From positions 46,662-110,661 of the forward strand of contig WTBR01000040.1 of NCBI GenBank assembly GCA_013138975.1: a stretch of 64,000 nt of DNA, given 5' to 3'. Made by a program: the position numbers and the translations under genes. Positions 25,546-34,843 of the stretch are shown piece after piece. The DNA comes from Bacteroidales bacterium. Lineage in GTDB: Bacteria; Bacteroidota; Bacteroidia; Bacteroidales; UBA12077. The stretch's first letter is position 1, and every line of letters starts with the position of its first letter. The notes under the pieces are model-generated. The model was not told where the DNA came from and did not search any database. It saw nothing but the letters and a program-made list of their open reading frames with translations.

Positions 25546-26691
25546 TTATTTACCAGAATTTAATTCAATCATATTCTTTAAACTTTTAACACTCTCCTGC
25601 AAGATAAGTTTGGTTTCATTATCTTTTTCTAGTGCATGAGCAATCTCTAAATCATGAATAAAATCAGTTCGTTCTAAACGAACTAAAGCAGATGCTGTGG
25701 TTTTTCTAACTTCAGCAGAAGAATCCCTTAATAAACCTACAATCCACTTTTTAGCTGACCATGCCGATATATCTACTAAGCCATTAATTGCTTCTATTTT
25801 CTGAACTTCTGTTCCCCATAAATTCTTATAATACTTATTTTGTAGATCAAGGAGGTCTTCTGTAAAAAGTAATTCATCTTTATAGATTTCAGGACGTACA
25901 ACTTCATCTGGATATTTAACCAATTCTCTTTTTAGTAAGTATCTAACCATTCTTGGCAACATCCATCGCATTCCTGGTGTTGTTTCAGGGTGACCAACAA
26001 ATGAAACTGTATTTCCTTTACCAACCTCTGATGTTATTATAAATGGTTTATTATTTGTCATATTGGATGGAGTTCCTTCGACAGTATGTACATCACTTAA
26101 CATCGTTGCAAGACTTTGATAATTATAGTTTTGATTTTCAACAGGAATTAATACCGGGCCTTCATAATACTGCATAAAACTTAACTCACTATCTGCAAGT
26201 TCAGGATAAATTTCTTTTCCTATCTCTGATAAATTAAATTTTACAATTCCGTGTCCCCGGTGGTCGTGTTCAATATCTGTAGCTTGCATTCCACTTAATC
26301 CAAGAGATGGATATCCTTCGGTTTGAGATAAAATATAGGCTCCTGCACAAATTCCAATGACTGATTTTCCATAATCTGAAACCAATTCCTGAATACGTTT
26401 TTGTCCCAAATGTCCTAATCGACTAGTTTCAGCTTTACCCGATCCTCCAGGAAATAAAATAACATCGAATGATAAAATATCATCAGACATAATAGTTGCT
26501 GCACTAATTACTTCCGGATTTATTTTGTTATCAATTCTTAATGCCTCATACGCATCAACAATACAACCTGGGCTATCACCATTAGTGTCAAAAATTCCAA
26601 CTTTAATAATACTCTCATTTTCGCTTTTATCATTTCTTTCACAAGCACTTAATATGATAATTCCAAGGAGTAAAAAAGCAATTTTTTTCAT
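25546..26691 (-). CDS. Lipoprotein with BPL_N (GATase1-like) domain and HEAT-like C-terminus
   Basis: 381 residues. Leader ends ILSAC, a lipobox with Cys near residue 17. Residues about 28-250 form a BPL_N / glutamine-amidotransferase-like domain: FPGGSG near residue 77 and nucleophile-elbow GICAGAYIL near residue 112, with later HGIVKFNL and VGHPETTPG loops. The last 110 residues are helical and HEAT-like (DSSAEVRKTTASALVRLER). BPL_N domains occur beside biotin protein ligase, but this protein is exported and stands alone. Catalytic activity is possible from the Cys, but the substrate is unknown. Confidence 0.85.
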   Translation of the reverse strand: MKKIAFLLLGIIILSACERNDKSENESIIKVGIFDTNGDSPGCIVDAYEALRIDNKINPEVISAATIMSDDILSFDVILFPGGSGKAETSRLGHLGQKRIQELVSDYGKSVIGICAGAYILSQTEGYPSLGLSGMQATDIEHDHRGHGIVKFNLSEIGKEIYPELADSELSFMQYYEGPVLIPVENQNYNYQSLATMLSDVHTVEGTPSNMTNNKPFIITSEVGKGNTVSFVGHPETTPGMRWMLPRMVRYLLKRELVKYPDEVVRPEIYKDELLFTEDLLDLQNKYYKNLWGTEVQKIEAINGLVDISAWSAKKWIVGLLRDSSAEVRKTTASALVRLERTDFIHDLEIAHALEKDNETKLILQESVKSLKNMIELNSGK

Positions 26692-26739
26692 CTTTATCTT
26701 TAATTTTAATATTAAAAGTAAGAATAGTTATCTGTTTAC

Positions 26740-27031
26740 TGATTATCGTCGATGTCTACGCACTTATCAGCAATACTATCATCTTTATTAATTCAGGAAC
26801 ATCAAGCAATGTAAGCTGTTTTATTCATGTTTCTGTAAATTGTGGCAATACTTTAAAGTAATTAGAAAAGCGGTTAGCAAATTTCAAATATTCCGGTTGG
26901 CTCTCCATTCCACTTAACTGATTTGTGCAGTTGTAATCTTGTTAGCTCAAGCTTTTCTTTAATGGTTAAAGGCTTCATTTTTATGTCTTTTTCAAGTAAT
27001 CTTTTATCACATTAAAAAAATCGAGGGAAAC
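26740..27031 (-). pseudogene. Decayed 3' fragment of a dus (tRNA-dihydrouridine synthase) gene
   Basis: The stretch aligns by eye with the 3' third of intact dusB (29506-29790, same strand). Shared words include TTTATTAATTC, GGAACATCAAGCAA, TTTAAAGTAATTAGAAA, CTTAATGGTTAA-type GGTTAA.GGCTTCATT, and AATCTTTTAT. Translation gives TLLDVPELIK after an in-frame TGA where dusB has Arg-Met, plus small deletions. Only the part encoding roughly residues 240-336 is present. It lies just beyond the signalling operon at 27053-29313, so that operon sits between a complete dusB and this fragment. Confidence 0.85.
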
Positions 27032-27052
27032 CAACAGGGGATATATCAATCA

Positions 27053-28315
27053 CTATTCCTTGTATAAGGGTATTTTTACAAAAAACGTACTTCCTTTTTC
27101 TTCTTCACTTTCTACCCAAATTTCACCACCCATTTTTTCAATAAACTCTTTACATAAGATTAGTCCTAAACCGGTACCTAATTCATCGTTTGTACCTACA
27201 GTTGAAGGGCTTTCTTCAATCTTAAATAATTTAGATAATTTTTCCGTACTTATACCTACACCATTATCACTAACTTTTAAAACAATAAAATCATTTTGAT
27301 CTTGATTTTCTGCTACTTCATCAACTGAAATATCAATACATCCACCTTCAGGTGTAAATTTTATTGCATTTGAAATCAAATTCCTTATTACTGTATTAAT
27401 CATATTATGATCACCAAATACATATAATTTACTTGGTATTGACTTAGAAATCTCAATGTTCTTATTTAATGATCTATTTTTTACTAATTCAATATTATCA
27501 ATGACAATTTCATCTAATCCTAATTTTATAGGTTTATTCTGTAGACTGCCGGATTGTGCTCTTGACCATTGCAATAAATCTTGTAATAAATCATAGGTCT
27601 GTTTAGAAGTTTGGTGCATATGACCAATCATCTCTTTCAATATATTTGGTGTATAGGTATCAAACTTTTCATATAAAATAGAAGAAAAACCCATTAAAGA
27701 TGAAAATGGATTAATTAAATCATGTGCAATAATTGAAAAAAACTTATCCTTTGTTGCATTTAATTCCAATAACTGTTGTTTTTGTTTTTCAATTTGCAAA
27801 TTCTTTTCTGATAAGCCTAAAAATGCCTTTTCTATTTCAATATGCTGATTAACAAGCTCTGAGTGAACCTCATCTTTTTCAGTTATTTCATTTAATGCCT
27901 TGTCATGCAAGTTTTTTAAATCATTTATCTGACTATAGACCTCATTTCTATTCTCAACAGAAAATAAAGCATTACAATTTTCTTCATCTACTTTTAAAGA
28001 AGATATTGTAACTTGATAATATAAGTTTTTTTGATTTTCTTTTTGAGAGAATAAATTCTTATGTAATTGAGCAGAAAAGATAACTGGAGGGCCTCCTTTA
28101 AAAATCGGATCAATTCGTTTTTTATAAATATCCTTTTTAAAATTTGGAAAAAATTCACCAAGTTCTGAATTTAAAATATTTTCTTTCTCAACATTTGTTA
28201 ATATTTTCAAGACCTTATTCCAAGATTTTACTTTATAATTACTGTCTATAATAAAATATCCTTCCGGTAAAAAATCCAAAGTATTATATAAACTTGTATC
28301 TTGAAGTGCAGACAT
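27053..28315 (-). CDS. PAS-domain sensor histidine kinase
   Basis: 420 residues, no membrane segment, so cytosolic. PAS domain at about 10-120 (LPEGYFIIDSNYKVKSWNKV), coiled coil about 125-190, HisKA with phospho-acceptor His198 (FFSIIAHDLINPFSSLMGF), and HATPase with RNLISNAIKFTPEGG (N box), VSDNGVGI (G1) and GTGLGLILC (G2). Last gene of an operon with a CheC-type phosphatase and a CheY-like regulator. The input is unknown; PAS may bind a small ligand or cofactor. Confidence 0.92.
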   Translation of the reverse strand: MSALQDTSLYNTLDFLPEGYFIIDSNYKVKSWNKVLKILTNVEKENILNSELGEFFPNFKKDIYKKRIDPIFKGGPPVIFSAQLHKNLFSQKENQKNLYYQVTISSLKVDEENCNALFSVENRNEVYSQINDLKNLHDKALNEITEKDEVHSELVNQHIEIEKAFLGLSEKNLQIEKQKQQLLELNATKDKFFSIIAHDLINPFSSLMGFSSILYEKFDTYTPNILKEMIGHMHQTSKQTYDLLQDLLQWSRAQSGSLQNKPIKLGLDEIVIDNIELVKNRSLNKNIEISKSIPSKLYVFGDHNMINTVIRNLISNAIKFTPEGGCIDISVDEVAENQDQNDFIVLKVSDNGVGISTEKLSKLFKIEESPSTVGTNDELGTGLGLILCKEFIEKMGGEIWVESEEEKGSTFFVKIPLYKE

Positions 28316-28324
28316 ATAAATAAT

Positions 28325-28933
28325 CTAAGAAATGTTTTTATCGAAATATTCTTGAATTTTCTCAACCAAGGATTTAAACGATTCTAATCTAAAAAATATT
28401 GCGAAGTTTCCTTCTGCTTCAAATTCTTCGATTTTAAATTGTGTTTTTGCAAATAATATCGCTGATTTGTTATTTAACATTTCTTGGGGAATAATTATAT
28501 TCCTTACTCCTTTTTCATAGCTTGGAACAATATAATCAAGATTTATTGTTAACATATTACCTAATGTTCCCATTACTGCATTAATAATTACATTCCCAAT
28601 TTCTGAAAGAATATCAATTTTTAGTGAATCCATATCCAAGCTTGCTCCACTTTTTCCTATAAAAGCATCCACCAATTTGGCGGCATGATCTGATGACATA
28701 ATTAATTTCGAAAACCCATTTAATTCTCCATTAAAAGGCAAAGTAATTACAGAATAATCTGTATCCTCAAATGTATGAACAAATTTATCATATTCGCTAT
28801 ATTCTACTATTTTCACTTCTGGAACATCCAATAATATATGTGATTGGATCATACTATTCAGCACCTCCGCACTTTTTCCAACTCCAATATTTATTATTTC
28901 TTTTAAAATCTCTATTTGTAAAGCATTAAGCAT
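28325..28933 (-). CDS. CheC-family phosphatase-like protein
   Basis: 202 residues. Two repeats of the CheC/CheX/FliY active-site pattern are visible: LKEIINIGVGKSAEVLN (residues about 10-26) and LSEIGNVIINAVMGTLGNML (about 110-129), with Glu and Asn at matching places. Family role: dephosphorylation of phospho-CheY. The gene lies 12 bp after the CheY-like regulator and 10 bp before the kinase, so it probably switches off that regulator. No flagellar or receptor genes are in the window, so the pathway may control something other than swimming. Confidence 0.88.
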   Translation of the reverse strand: MLNALQIEILKEIINIGVGKSAEVLNSMIQSHILLDVPEVKIVEYSEYDKFVHTFEDTDYSVITLPFNGELNGFSKLIMSSDHAAKLVDAFIGKSGASLDMDSLKIDILSEIGNVIINAVMGTLGNMLTINLDYIVPSYEKGVRNIIIPQEMLNNKSAILFAKTQFKIEEFEAEGNFAIFFRLESFKSLVEKIQEYFDKNIS

Positions 28934-28944
28934 AATGTCAAGTA

Positions 28945-29313
28945 TTACTTATTAAATAGTATGTTTTTAATCTTCTCAAGAATTACTTCTTTCTGTAATG
29001 GTTTATTTACAAATTCTGCTATTCCTAAACTTATGGCTTTTTCCCTTGTTGTGGCTTGAATATCTGCAGTAAAAAATATAATTGGAATTTTAATGTTATT
29101 CTCTTTTAGTTTTGAAAGAACACTTAATCCATCCATTTTGGGCATAACTGAATCCAAAATTAGTAAATCTGGAAGTGCTTTCTTAATTTTATTTAGAACC
29201 TCTTCTCCATTTGCAAACTCTTCAATTTCAACATTTGGAATTTCATTAATAATACTACTGATAAACATTCTGGTAACAACAGAATCGTCTGCTACATAAA
29301 TTTTTTTTGGCAT
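28945..29313 (-). CDS. CheY-like single-domain response regulator
   Basis: 122 residues, receiver domain only. Acidic pair Asp9-Asp10, phospho-acceptor Asp54 (LLILDSVMP), Thr82 (FFTAD) and Lys104 (NKP) are all in place. First gene of the regulator-CheC-kinase operon. With no DNA-binding domain it must signal by protein contact. Confidence 0.93.
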   Translation of the reverse strand: MPKKIYVADDSVVTRMFISSIINEIPNVEIEEFANGEEVLNKIKKALPDLLILDSVMPKMDGLSVLSKLKENNIKIPIIFFTADIQATTREKAISLGIAEFVNKPLQKEVILEKIKNILFNK

Positions 29314-29470
29314 CTTCCGATTAATTTAATTAAATAATTCAAGTCTATATCTATAAGGGGTTTAATCAATAACACGAGGCGTTTAAAGTTTAAATTTACA
29401 ATTTCGCAAGATACTAAAAAAGAAACTTTATGTTTCATTTTAATACTTTATATCAAAACTATAAACAATT

Positions 29471-30496
29471 TTAATATTGAAAATATGAATAATCATCTGC
29501 CTGCTGGCTATCGTCCATGTCACCATATTTATCCGCAATACCATCCAAAGTCTTTATTAATTCCGGAACATCAAGCAAAGTAACCAGTTTCATACGTGTT
29601 TCTTTAAAGTGTGGTAATCCTTTAAAGTAATTAGAAAGATGTCGACGAATTTCATGTATTCCCCGTGGTTCGCCTTTCCACTCAACTGATTTTTGTAAAT
29701 GTAATTTTGCTAACTCAACCTTTTCCTTAATGGTTAATGGCTTCATTATTTCACCTTTTTGCAGATAATCTTTTATTTCCTTGAAAATCCATGGTCGTCC
29801 CACTGTTGCCCGACCAATCATTATACCATCAACTCCATATTTATCGAAAGCTAATTTCGCTGATTCGCCATCTTTAATATCTCCGTTCCCAATTATTGGA
29901 ATTTTCATTCTTGGGTTATTTTTCACATCACCAATTAAAGACCAATCGGCCTCGCCTTTGTACATTTGCTGACGTGTACGGCCATGAATCGCTAACATAT
30001 GTATTCCTGTATCTTGTAACTGTTCAGCAAGGTCTACAATTATTTTACTGTCGTCATCCCATCCTAAACGGGTTTTTACCGTAACAGGAGTTTTTATTGC
30101 TTTAACAATTTCTTTTGTCATTTCCAGCATTAAAGGAATATTACGTAACATTCCTGCTCCTGCTCCACGGTTAGCAATTTTCTTTACCGGACAACCAAAA
30201 TTTAAATCAATAAAATCGGGTTTGGCTTCTTCAGCCATTTTCGCTGCCTGAACCATTGAGTCTACTTGATGACCATACAATTGAATTGCTGCTGGTCTTT
30301 CATAATCAAAAAGCTGAAGTTTTTTATAACTTTTTTTACAATCACGAATTAAACCTTCCGAAGCAACAAACTCGGTGTAAACTACATCCGCACCAAAGTG
30401 TTTGCAGATAAATCTAAACGATGGATCTGTAACATCCTCCATTGGAGCTAAAAAAAGAGGCTTATCGCCAAGTTCTATTTTACCTATTTTTACCAA
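29471..30496 (-). CDS. dusB: tRNA-dihydrouridine synthase
   Basis: 341 residues. FMN-dependent reduction of uridine to dihydrouridine in tRNA D-loops. N-terminal TIM barrel with LAPMEDVTDPSFR, DLNFGCPVKKI (catalytic Cys), and GNGDIKDGESA / DGIMIGRATVGRPWIF phosphate-binding loops; C-terminal helical domain REIRRHLSNYFKGLP-like. Assigned to the DusB/NifR3 group by length and motifs. A decayed copy of its 3' part lies at 26740-27031, on the far side of the signalling operon. Confidence 0.95.
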   Translation of the reverse strand: MVKIGKIELGDKPLFLAPMEDVTDPSFRFICKHFGADVVYTEFVASEGLIRDCKKSYKKLQLFDYERPAAIQLYGHQVDSMVQAAKMAEEAKPDFIDLNFGCPVKKIANRGAGAGMLRNIPLMLEMTKEIVKAIKTPVTVKTRLGWDDDSKIIVDLAEQLQDTGIHMLAIHGRTRQQMYKGEADWSLIGDVKNNPRMKIPIIGNGDIKDGESAKLAFDKYGVDGIMIGRATVGRPWIFKEIKDYLQKGEIMKPLTIKEKVELAKLHLQKSVEWKGEPRGIHEIRRHLSNYFKGLPHFKETRMKLVTLLDVPELIKTLDGIADKYGDMDDSQQADDYSYFQY

Positions 30497-30558
30497 ATGC
30501 CAAATTATTGATTAATTTTAGGGTCAAATTTATATAATTTTAACCAATTCGTTTTAAA

Positions 30559-31476
30559 ATGAGAAATTCATTGTCTGATGTACACCCTTTTTCAAAACTT
30601 ATTTTTTCCTTATTCATCATATTAGCTACATTTCTGCTTACATTTTTAATTGGGTTTTTATTTGCAATACCTATTTTTCATATAAATATTGCTGATTTAC
30701 CAAATGTACTTGCAAATTATACAGAACCGAATAACATCAGATTTCTTAAATATTTACAAACACTGCAAGCAATAGGATTGTTTATTATTCCTGCTTTCAT
30801 TATTGGATATGTTTTCCATTCAAAATCAACAAAATATTTAAAATTCGAACAAATTACAATCCGACCAATTGTATTTACCGTAATTATTTTATTTGCGTCA
30901 GTTCCAATAATTAATTTTTTAGCAGTAATAAATGAAGGTATGCAATTCCCCGATTGGCTAAGCGGCATTGAAAATTGGATGGCAAATAAAGAAACAGATG
31001 CCAAAGAACTTACCGACGCTTTTTTAAAGATGGATACTCTCGGAAGTCTTTATTTTAATATTTTTATGATTGGCATTTTACCATCTATTGGAGAAGAACT
31101 AATATTTCGAGGAATTTTTCAACGCTTATTTGCCGAATGGACAAAGAATATTCATTGGGGAATTATTATTGCGGCGTTTTTATTCAGTGCTATGCATATG
31201 CAATTTTATGGTTTTCTTCCTCGATTTTTACTTGGTGTTTTATTAGGTTATCTTTTTTATTGGAGTGGATCTATTTGGCTACCTATGTTAGGTCACTTTG
31301 TAAACAATACAACTGCAGTAATTTTATATTATTTTTATGCTGATAAAATGACCGACAATATTGAGAATTTCGGTGCAAATCAAGACTCTTATATGTACTT
31401 AATACTAGGAATTATTGTAGTAGTTCCTTTGCTATATTTATTTTATAAAGAAAATTTCAGAAGCTCTACATCTTAA
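30559..31476 (+). CDS. CPBP (CAAX-like) intramembrane metalloprotease
   Basis: 305 residues, about eight hydrophobic segments. Family motifs: GEELIFRGIFQ (Glu-Glu-xxx-Arg, near residue 178), FSAMHMQF (motif 2), and LGHFVNN (motif 3). Longer than the paralogue at 16622 and not closely similar outside the motifs. It is divergent from dusB and overlaps the end of the next minus-strand gene by 11 bp. Substrate unknown. Confidence 0.92.
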   Translation: MRNSLSDVHPFSKLIFSLFIILATFLLTFLIGFLFAIPIFHINIADLPNVLANYTEPNNIRFLKYLQTLQAIGLFIIPAFIIGYVFHSKSTKYLKFEQITIRPIVFTVIILFASVPIINFLAVINEGMQFPDWLSGIENWMANKETDAKELTDAFLKMDTLGSLYFNIFMIGILPSIGEELIFRGIFQRLFAEWTKNIHWGIIIAAFLFSAMHMQFYGFLPRFLLGVLLGYLFYWSGSIWLPMLGHFVNNTTAVILYYFYADKMTDNIENFGANQDSYMYLILGIIVVVPLLYLFYKENFRSSTS

Positions 31477-32203
31477 GTATACCTGCTTCGCTATTTTTGA
31501 ATAAGCTAATTCGCCCAATTTCATTTTTGCGATACACATATACTAATCCGTATTCCTGAGCTTTATCTCGTTTTAGGTCTTCAGGTAATTCGCTGTAAGA
31601 TTCTTCAACTTCATTCCAAACATTTAAAATTATCTGATCTGCTTCATCACGAATATCTGCTAGGTTGTTAAGTGCTCTGGAGTGATTCTTTTGGAGCATT
31701 TTCTGAAACTTATATGATTCTATAAAATTATCGTAATAAACTCTCACAAGAGCTATTGTAGGATTTGTTATAGGAGTATGTCCATTAATTTTTCGCTTGG
31801 TTTCGCCTTCAATAAGTTTCTTTCCACATTCAATAACGTCCAACTCTGTATTTAATGAAGGTAATTTACTATTATCTTCATCTATTCCATATAATATTCG
31901 AACAACAGCTTGCAATTCTCCTCTTGTGATAGCCATATTAACAACCTGAATAAAATGCGAGATATACAGTTTTACTTTTTTAAGTTTCTTTAAATACTCT
32001 TTATTATTTGTAATTTGAATGTCATATGTATTCTTATGTTCTGTAATTGCCTTTTCCCATTTAGGAAGAAATGATCTAGCCCTTTGAAAGGTACTTTGTT
32101 TAAATGCTAAATCCATTGGAGTTAATTCTTTTCCTTTTTTTAACGCACTTTTTAATGCTTTTAACCTTGAACTATCGGTGTTGGGTAATCTTCTGTAAGG
32201 CAT
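31466..32203 (-). CDS. Conserved hypothetical protein, helical
   Basis: 245 residues, no signal peptide or membrane segment. Almost wholly helical pattern with many charged residues: an N-terminal MPYRRLPNTDSSRLKALK, a middle LYISHFIQVVNMAITRGE and a C-terminal domain ending KNEIGRISLFKNSEAGILK. I do not recognise a family. Only an 11-bp tail overlap with the convergent CPBP gene. Cytosolic; role unknown. Confidence 0.75.
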   Translation of the reverse strand: MPYRRLPNTDSSRLKALKSALKKGKELTPMDLAFKQSTFQRARSFLPKWEKAITEHKNTYDIQITNNKEYLKKLKKVKLYISHFIQVVNMAITRGELQAVVRILYGIDEDNSKLPSLNTELDVIECGKKLIEGETKRKINGHTPITNPTIALVRVYYDNFIESYKFQKMLQKNHSRALNNLADIRDEADQIILNVWNEVEESYSELPEDLKRDKAQEYGLVYVYRKNEIGRISLFKNSEAGILKM

Positions 32204-32547
32204 AATCCGTTTTTTAGAAAATTAAATTGTTAACAACATGTTGATAAAGTGCGAATATACCAAATTAAACGAAAAATTCAAATGCATTCGCAATATATTT
32301 TATACACAATTTGATCTGATACCTAATCTGTTAATGTTAACAACTCTCAAAACTTTCACTCCATAGGTATTACTTGATTTTAGTAACCTTTTACGGGCAT
32401 ACTATCTAATTGTTACAAAAAATTAAACAATATTTTGTTTGATATGTTTTTTAATTAATTAAAAAATTCAGTCCTTTGTTTTTCACAAATTTATTGCACA
32501 TATCAAATCGGATTAAAGTATTAATTTTCAAACAAATAAAAAAAGTC

Positions 32548-33939
32548 ATGTTTAAAAAAGATGTTTATATAGAACGAAGAAACCGATTAAAAGACAAATT
32601 AAAAGGTGGATTAGTACTCTTATTGGGGAATAATGAAGCTGCATTTAACTATCCAGATAATACATATCATTTCCGCCAAGATAGTTCGTTTCTCTACTTT
32701 TTTGGTCTTGACGTTCCAAATCTTGCAGGAATAATAGATCTTGATTCTGGTAAAGAATACTTATTTGGTAATGATTTTAGTATTGGTGACATTATTTGGA
32801 TGGGGCCTCAACCAAAAATTAAAGAATTAGCTGCAGAAATAGGTGTTGAAAACACAGAACAACTTGATCAACTTGGAAATTATCTAAAAAATGCAAAAAA
32901 TCAAAACAGGAATATTCATGTATTACCTTTTTATCGTGGTGATTCTGTAATCCAGTTTAGCAATTTATTAGAGATTCATCAGTCTGAGGCAAATGATTAT
33001 GTTTCTGTTGAGTTAATTAAAACAATAGTTGACTTACGTTCTGTAAAAGATCAGTATGAAATAGAAGAAATCACAAAAGCTTGTGCAATTGGATACAAAA
33101 TGCATACTACAGCCATGAAAATGGCAAAACCCGGTATTTACGAACAAGAAATTGCTGGAACAGTTGAGGGAATTGCATTAGCACATGGAGGAATGTTATC
33201 ATTCCCAATTATTCTTTCGCAGAATGGTGAAACTTTACACAATCATTATCACGGTAATATGTTACAGGAAGGTAAATTAATGCTTACCGACACTGGATCA
33301 GAAACTTCAATGCATTACGCAAGTGATCATACAAGAACAGTACCTGTTAGTGGTAAATTCACACAAAAGCAAAAAGACATTTACAATATTGTATTAGCTG
33401 CAAATAATCACGCTATATCATTAATAAAACCGAATGTTGCTTATCGTGATATTCACTTGGAATCTGCCAGAATATTAACTGAAGGATTAACAAAGTTAGG
33501 GCTTATGAAAGGCAACACAGAAGATGCGGTAAGAGAAGGTGCCCATGCAATGTTTATGCCTCATGGATTAGGTCATATGATGGGACTTGATGTTCATGAC
33601 ATGGAGAATCTTGGTGAAGATTATGTTGGATACAATAGTGAATTTAAACGTTCTACCCAATTTGGTTTAAGTGGATTAAGATTAGGTCGTAAAATACAAG
33701 AAGGGTTTGTTTTAACAACTGAACCTGGTATTTATTTCATTCCTGATTTAATTAAAAAATGGAAAGCAGAAAAAATCAATGCAGACTTTATCAACTTTGA
33801 TAAAGTACTTGAAGAATATTCAGATTTTGGTGGAATTAGATTAGAAGATGATGTTTTAGTTACAGAAACCGGATCGCAAAATATTGGCAAAAGAATTCCT
33901 ATTACTGTTGAGGAAGTTGAAGATACAATGAAATCATAA
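32548..33939 (+). CDS. M24-family metallopeptidase (Xaa-Pro aminopeptidase)
   Basis: 463 residues from ATG 32548; the upstream TTG at 32476 would add a tail not seen in the family. N-terminal AMP_N creatinase-like domain, then the pita-bread domain with metal ligands in TDTGSE / SDHTRT, HGLGHMMGLDVHD, TEPGIYFIP and GIRLEDDV. Cleaves the N-terminal residue ahead of Pro in peptides, cytosolic, with two Mn or Co ions. The last 45 codons recur in a displaced copy at 34709-34843. Followed by its own terminator. Confidence 0.93.
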   Translation: MFKKDVYIERRNRLKDKLKGGLVLLLGNNEAAFNYPDNTYHFRQDSSFLYFFGLDVPNLAGIIDLDSGKEYLFGNDFSIGDIIWMGPQPKIKELAAEIGVENTEQLDQLGNYLKNAKNQNRNIHVLPFYRGDSVIQFSNLLEIHQSEANDYVSVELIKTIVDLRSVKDQYEIEEITKACAIGYKMHTTAMKMAKPGIYEQEIAGTVEGIALAHGGMLSFPIILSQNGETLHNHYHGNMLQEGKLMLTDTGSETSMHYASDHTRTVPVSGKFTQKQKDIYNIVLAANNHAISLIKPNVAYRDIHLESARILTEGLTKLGLMKGNTEDAVREGAHAMFMPHGLGHMMGLDVHDMENLGEDYVGYNSEFKRSTQFGLSGLRLGRKIQEGFVLTTEPGIYFIPDLIKKWKAEKINADFINFDKVLEEYSDFGGIRLEDDVLVTETGSQNIGKRIPITVEEVEDTMKS

Positions 33940-33961
33940 AATATTAATTCCAATTTTAAAA

Positions 33962-33990
33962 AACCAGATAGTTGATATCTGGTTTTTTTT
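33962..33990 (+). terminator. Terminator of the M24 peptidase gene
   Basis: AACCAGATA (33962-33970), 5-nt loop, TATCTGGTT (33976-33984), then T6: a perfect 9-bp stem. The matching place in unit 2 (about 34865-34895) has lost the pairing. Confidence 0.85.
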
Positions 33991-34084
33991 ATTTTGTAGA
34001 TATTCTATTTTTAAAACAAGAATGTCTGCCCACAATCAGGCGATAATGTAGTTCTACACAAGATGTGGAAATTTCTTCTATAAC

Positions 34085-34129
34085 AAAAAGAGGCAGTCCA
34101 CAGTTTAATACATCTTGAATTGCCTCTTT
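34085..34129 (-). terminator. Terminator of GG-leader peptide gene 1
   Basis: AAAGAGGCA (34087-34095) and TGCCTCTTT (34121-34129) form a perfect 9-bp stem around a 25-nt loop. On the minus strand it is followed by TTTTTG. About 92 bp beyond the peptide stop codon. Conserved in unit 2. Confidence 0.7.
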
Positions 34130-34220
34130 GCGCGTTTTTTTATTAAAATAGTTTATTATTTATTTTTAGAATACAGGGTTTTAATTAAAAATAGTGTATT
34201 AATCTGAATTTCTTTTACAC

Positions 34221-34376
34221 CTAACATATGCCCATAGAGTATTCTGTTGGACACTTAATACTGGGAATTTCCTCATCAGTCTCACCACCTTTAACTACAT
34301 TTAATTCATTTGTATTTAATTTAGCAATAGTTTCTTTTTTAACATTCAATTTCATTTTTAATTTTTTACTTTTCAT
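34221..34376 (-). CDS. Double-glycine leader peptide 1 (class I lanthipeptide-leader type)
   Basis: 51 residues, ATG at 34376-34374, TAG at 34223-34221. Leader of 31 residues with the pattern LNVKKETIAKLNTNEL..VKGG, close to the Bacteroidota leader seen on class I lanthipeptides and related rSAM-modified peptides (K.TI..L...E...V.GG). The core of 20 residues is acidic, ETDEEIPSIKCPTEYSMGIC, with two Cys and several Ser/Thr. No LanB/LanC, radical SAM maturase or GG-peptidase transporter is next to it, so it would rely on enzymes encoded elsewhere. It has a near twin at 35116-35271 with an unrelated core. The start is supported by alignment of the two copies. Confidence 0.82.
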   Translation of the reverse strand: MKSKKLKMKLNVKKETIAKLNTNELNVVKGGETDEEIPSIKCPTEYSMGIC

Positions 34377-34611
34377 ATCATCAATATTAAGGTTTTACCG
34401 ATTTTTTTTAAGCTTTTCGGTTTTTGCTGTATTACTTTATCTTATAGATTAAATTCACTTCCCTTTTCTAGCAAAACATGAACCCCAAGCCTTTTCTTGT
34501 TTCCTGGAAATAGGATTTTCGAGCAGGTTTTGGAGAAATTAAATTAAAATATAAAGCTTTATACGTTTTTAAATCCTGTTAGGTTTTTTTTTAATAGAAT
34601 AATTATACTAT

Positions 34612-34707
34612 TTATTCTGCCTCAGAAAACGAAGCACACAAATATTCCCGGTTCAGTTTTGCAATAAAGTCGATTCCAATTCCATTTGGACATTCGGTTT
34701 CGCAAGC
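34612..34707 (-). pseudogene. Displaced 3' fragment of sdhB
   Basis: Encodes the last 31 or so residues of SdhB (GIGIDFIAKLNREYLCASF... and stop) with the same reading frame. Over the last 23 codons I count eight base differences from the full gene, all synonymous. No start codon or upstream sdhB sequence. It is joined directly to the peptidase fragment at about 34708. Confidence 0.88.
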
Positions 34708-34708
34708 A

Positions 34709-34843
34709 TTATTAGATGAATACATAGATTTTGGCGGTATTAGATTAGAAGATGATGTTTTAGTTACCGAAACCGGATCGCAATATATCGGCAAAAGAAT
34801 TCCAATAACAGTTGAGGAAGTTGATGATACAATAAAATCATAA
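34709..34843 (+). pseudogene. Displaced 3' fragment of the M24 peptidase gene
   Basis: Open frame of about 44 codons plus stop, equal to the peptidase C-terminus: DFGGIRLEDDVLVTETGSQ then YIGKRIPITVEEVDDTIKS. From the DFGG segment onward I count seven synonymous and three replacement differences against the full gene. It has no start or metal-site region and is not expected to work. Confidence 0.88.

Noticed and set aside
34228..34452. Plus-strand frame opposite peptide 1 (and a similar one at 34872-35108)
   Set aside because: Antisense to, or in the 3' region of, the GG-leader genes; not conserved between the two units, whereas the minus-strand leader is.
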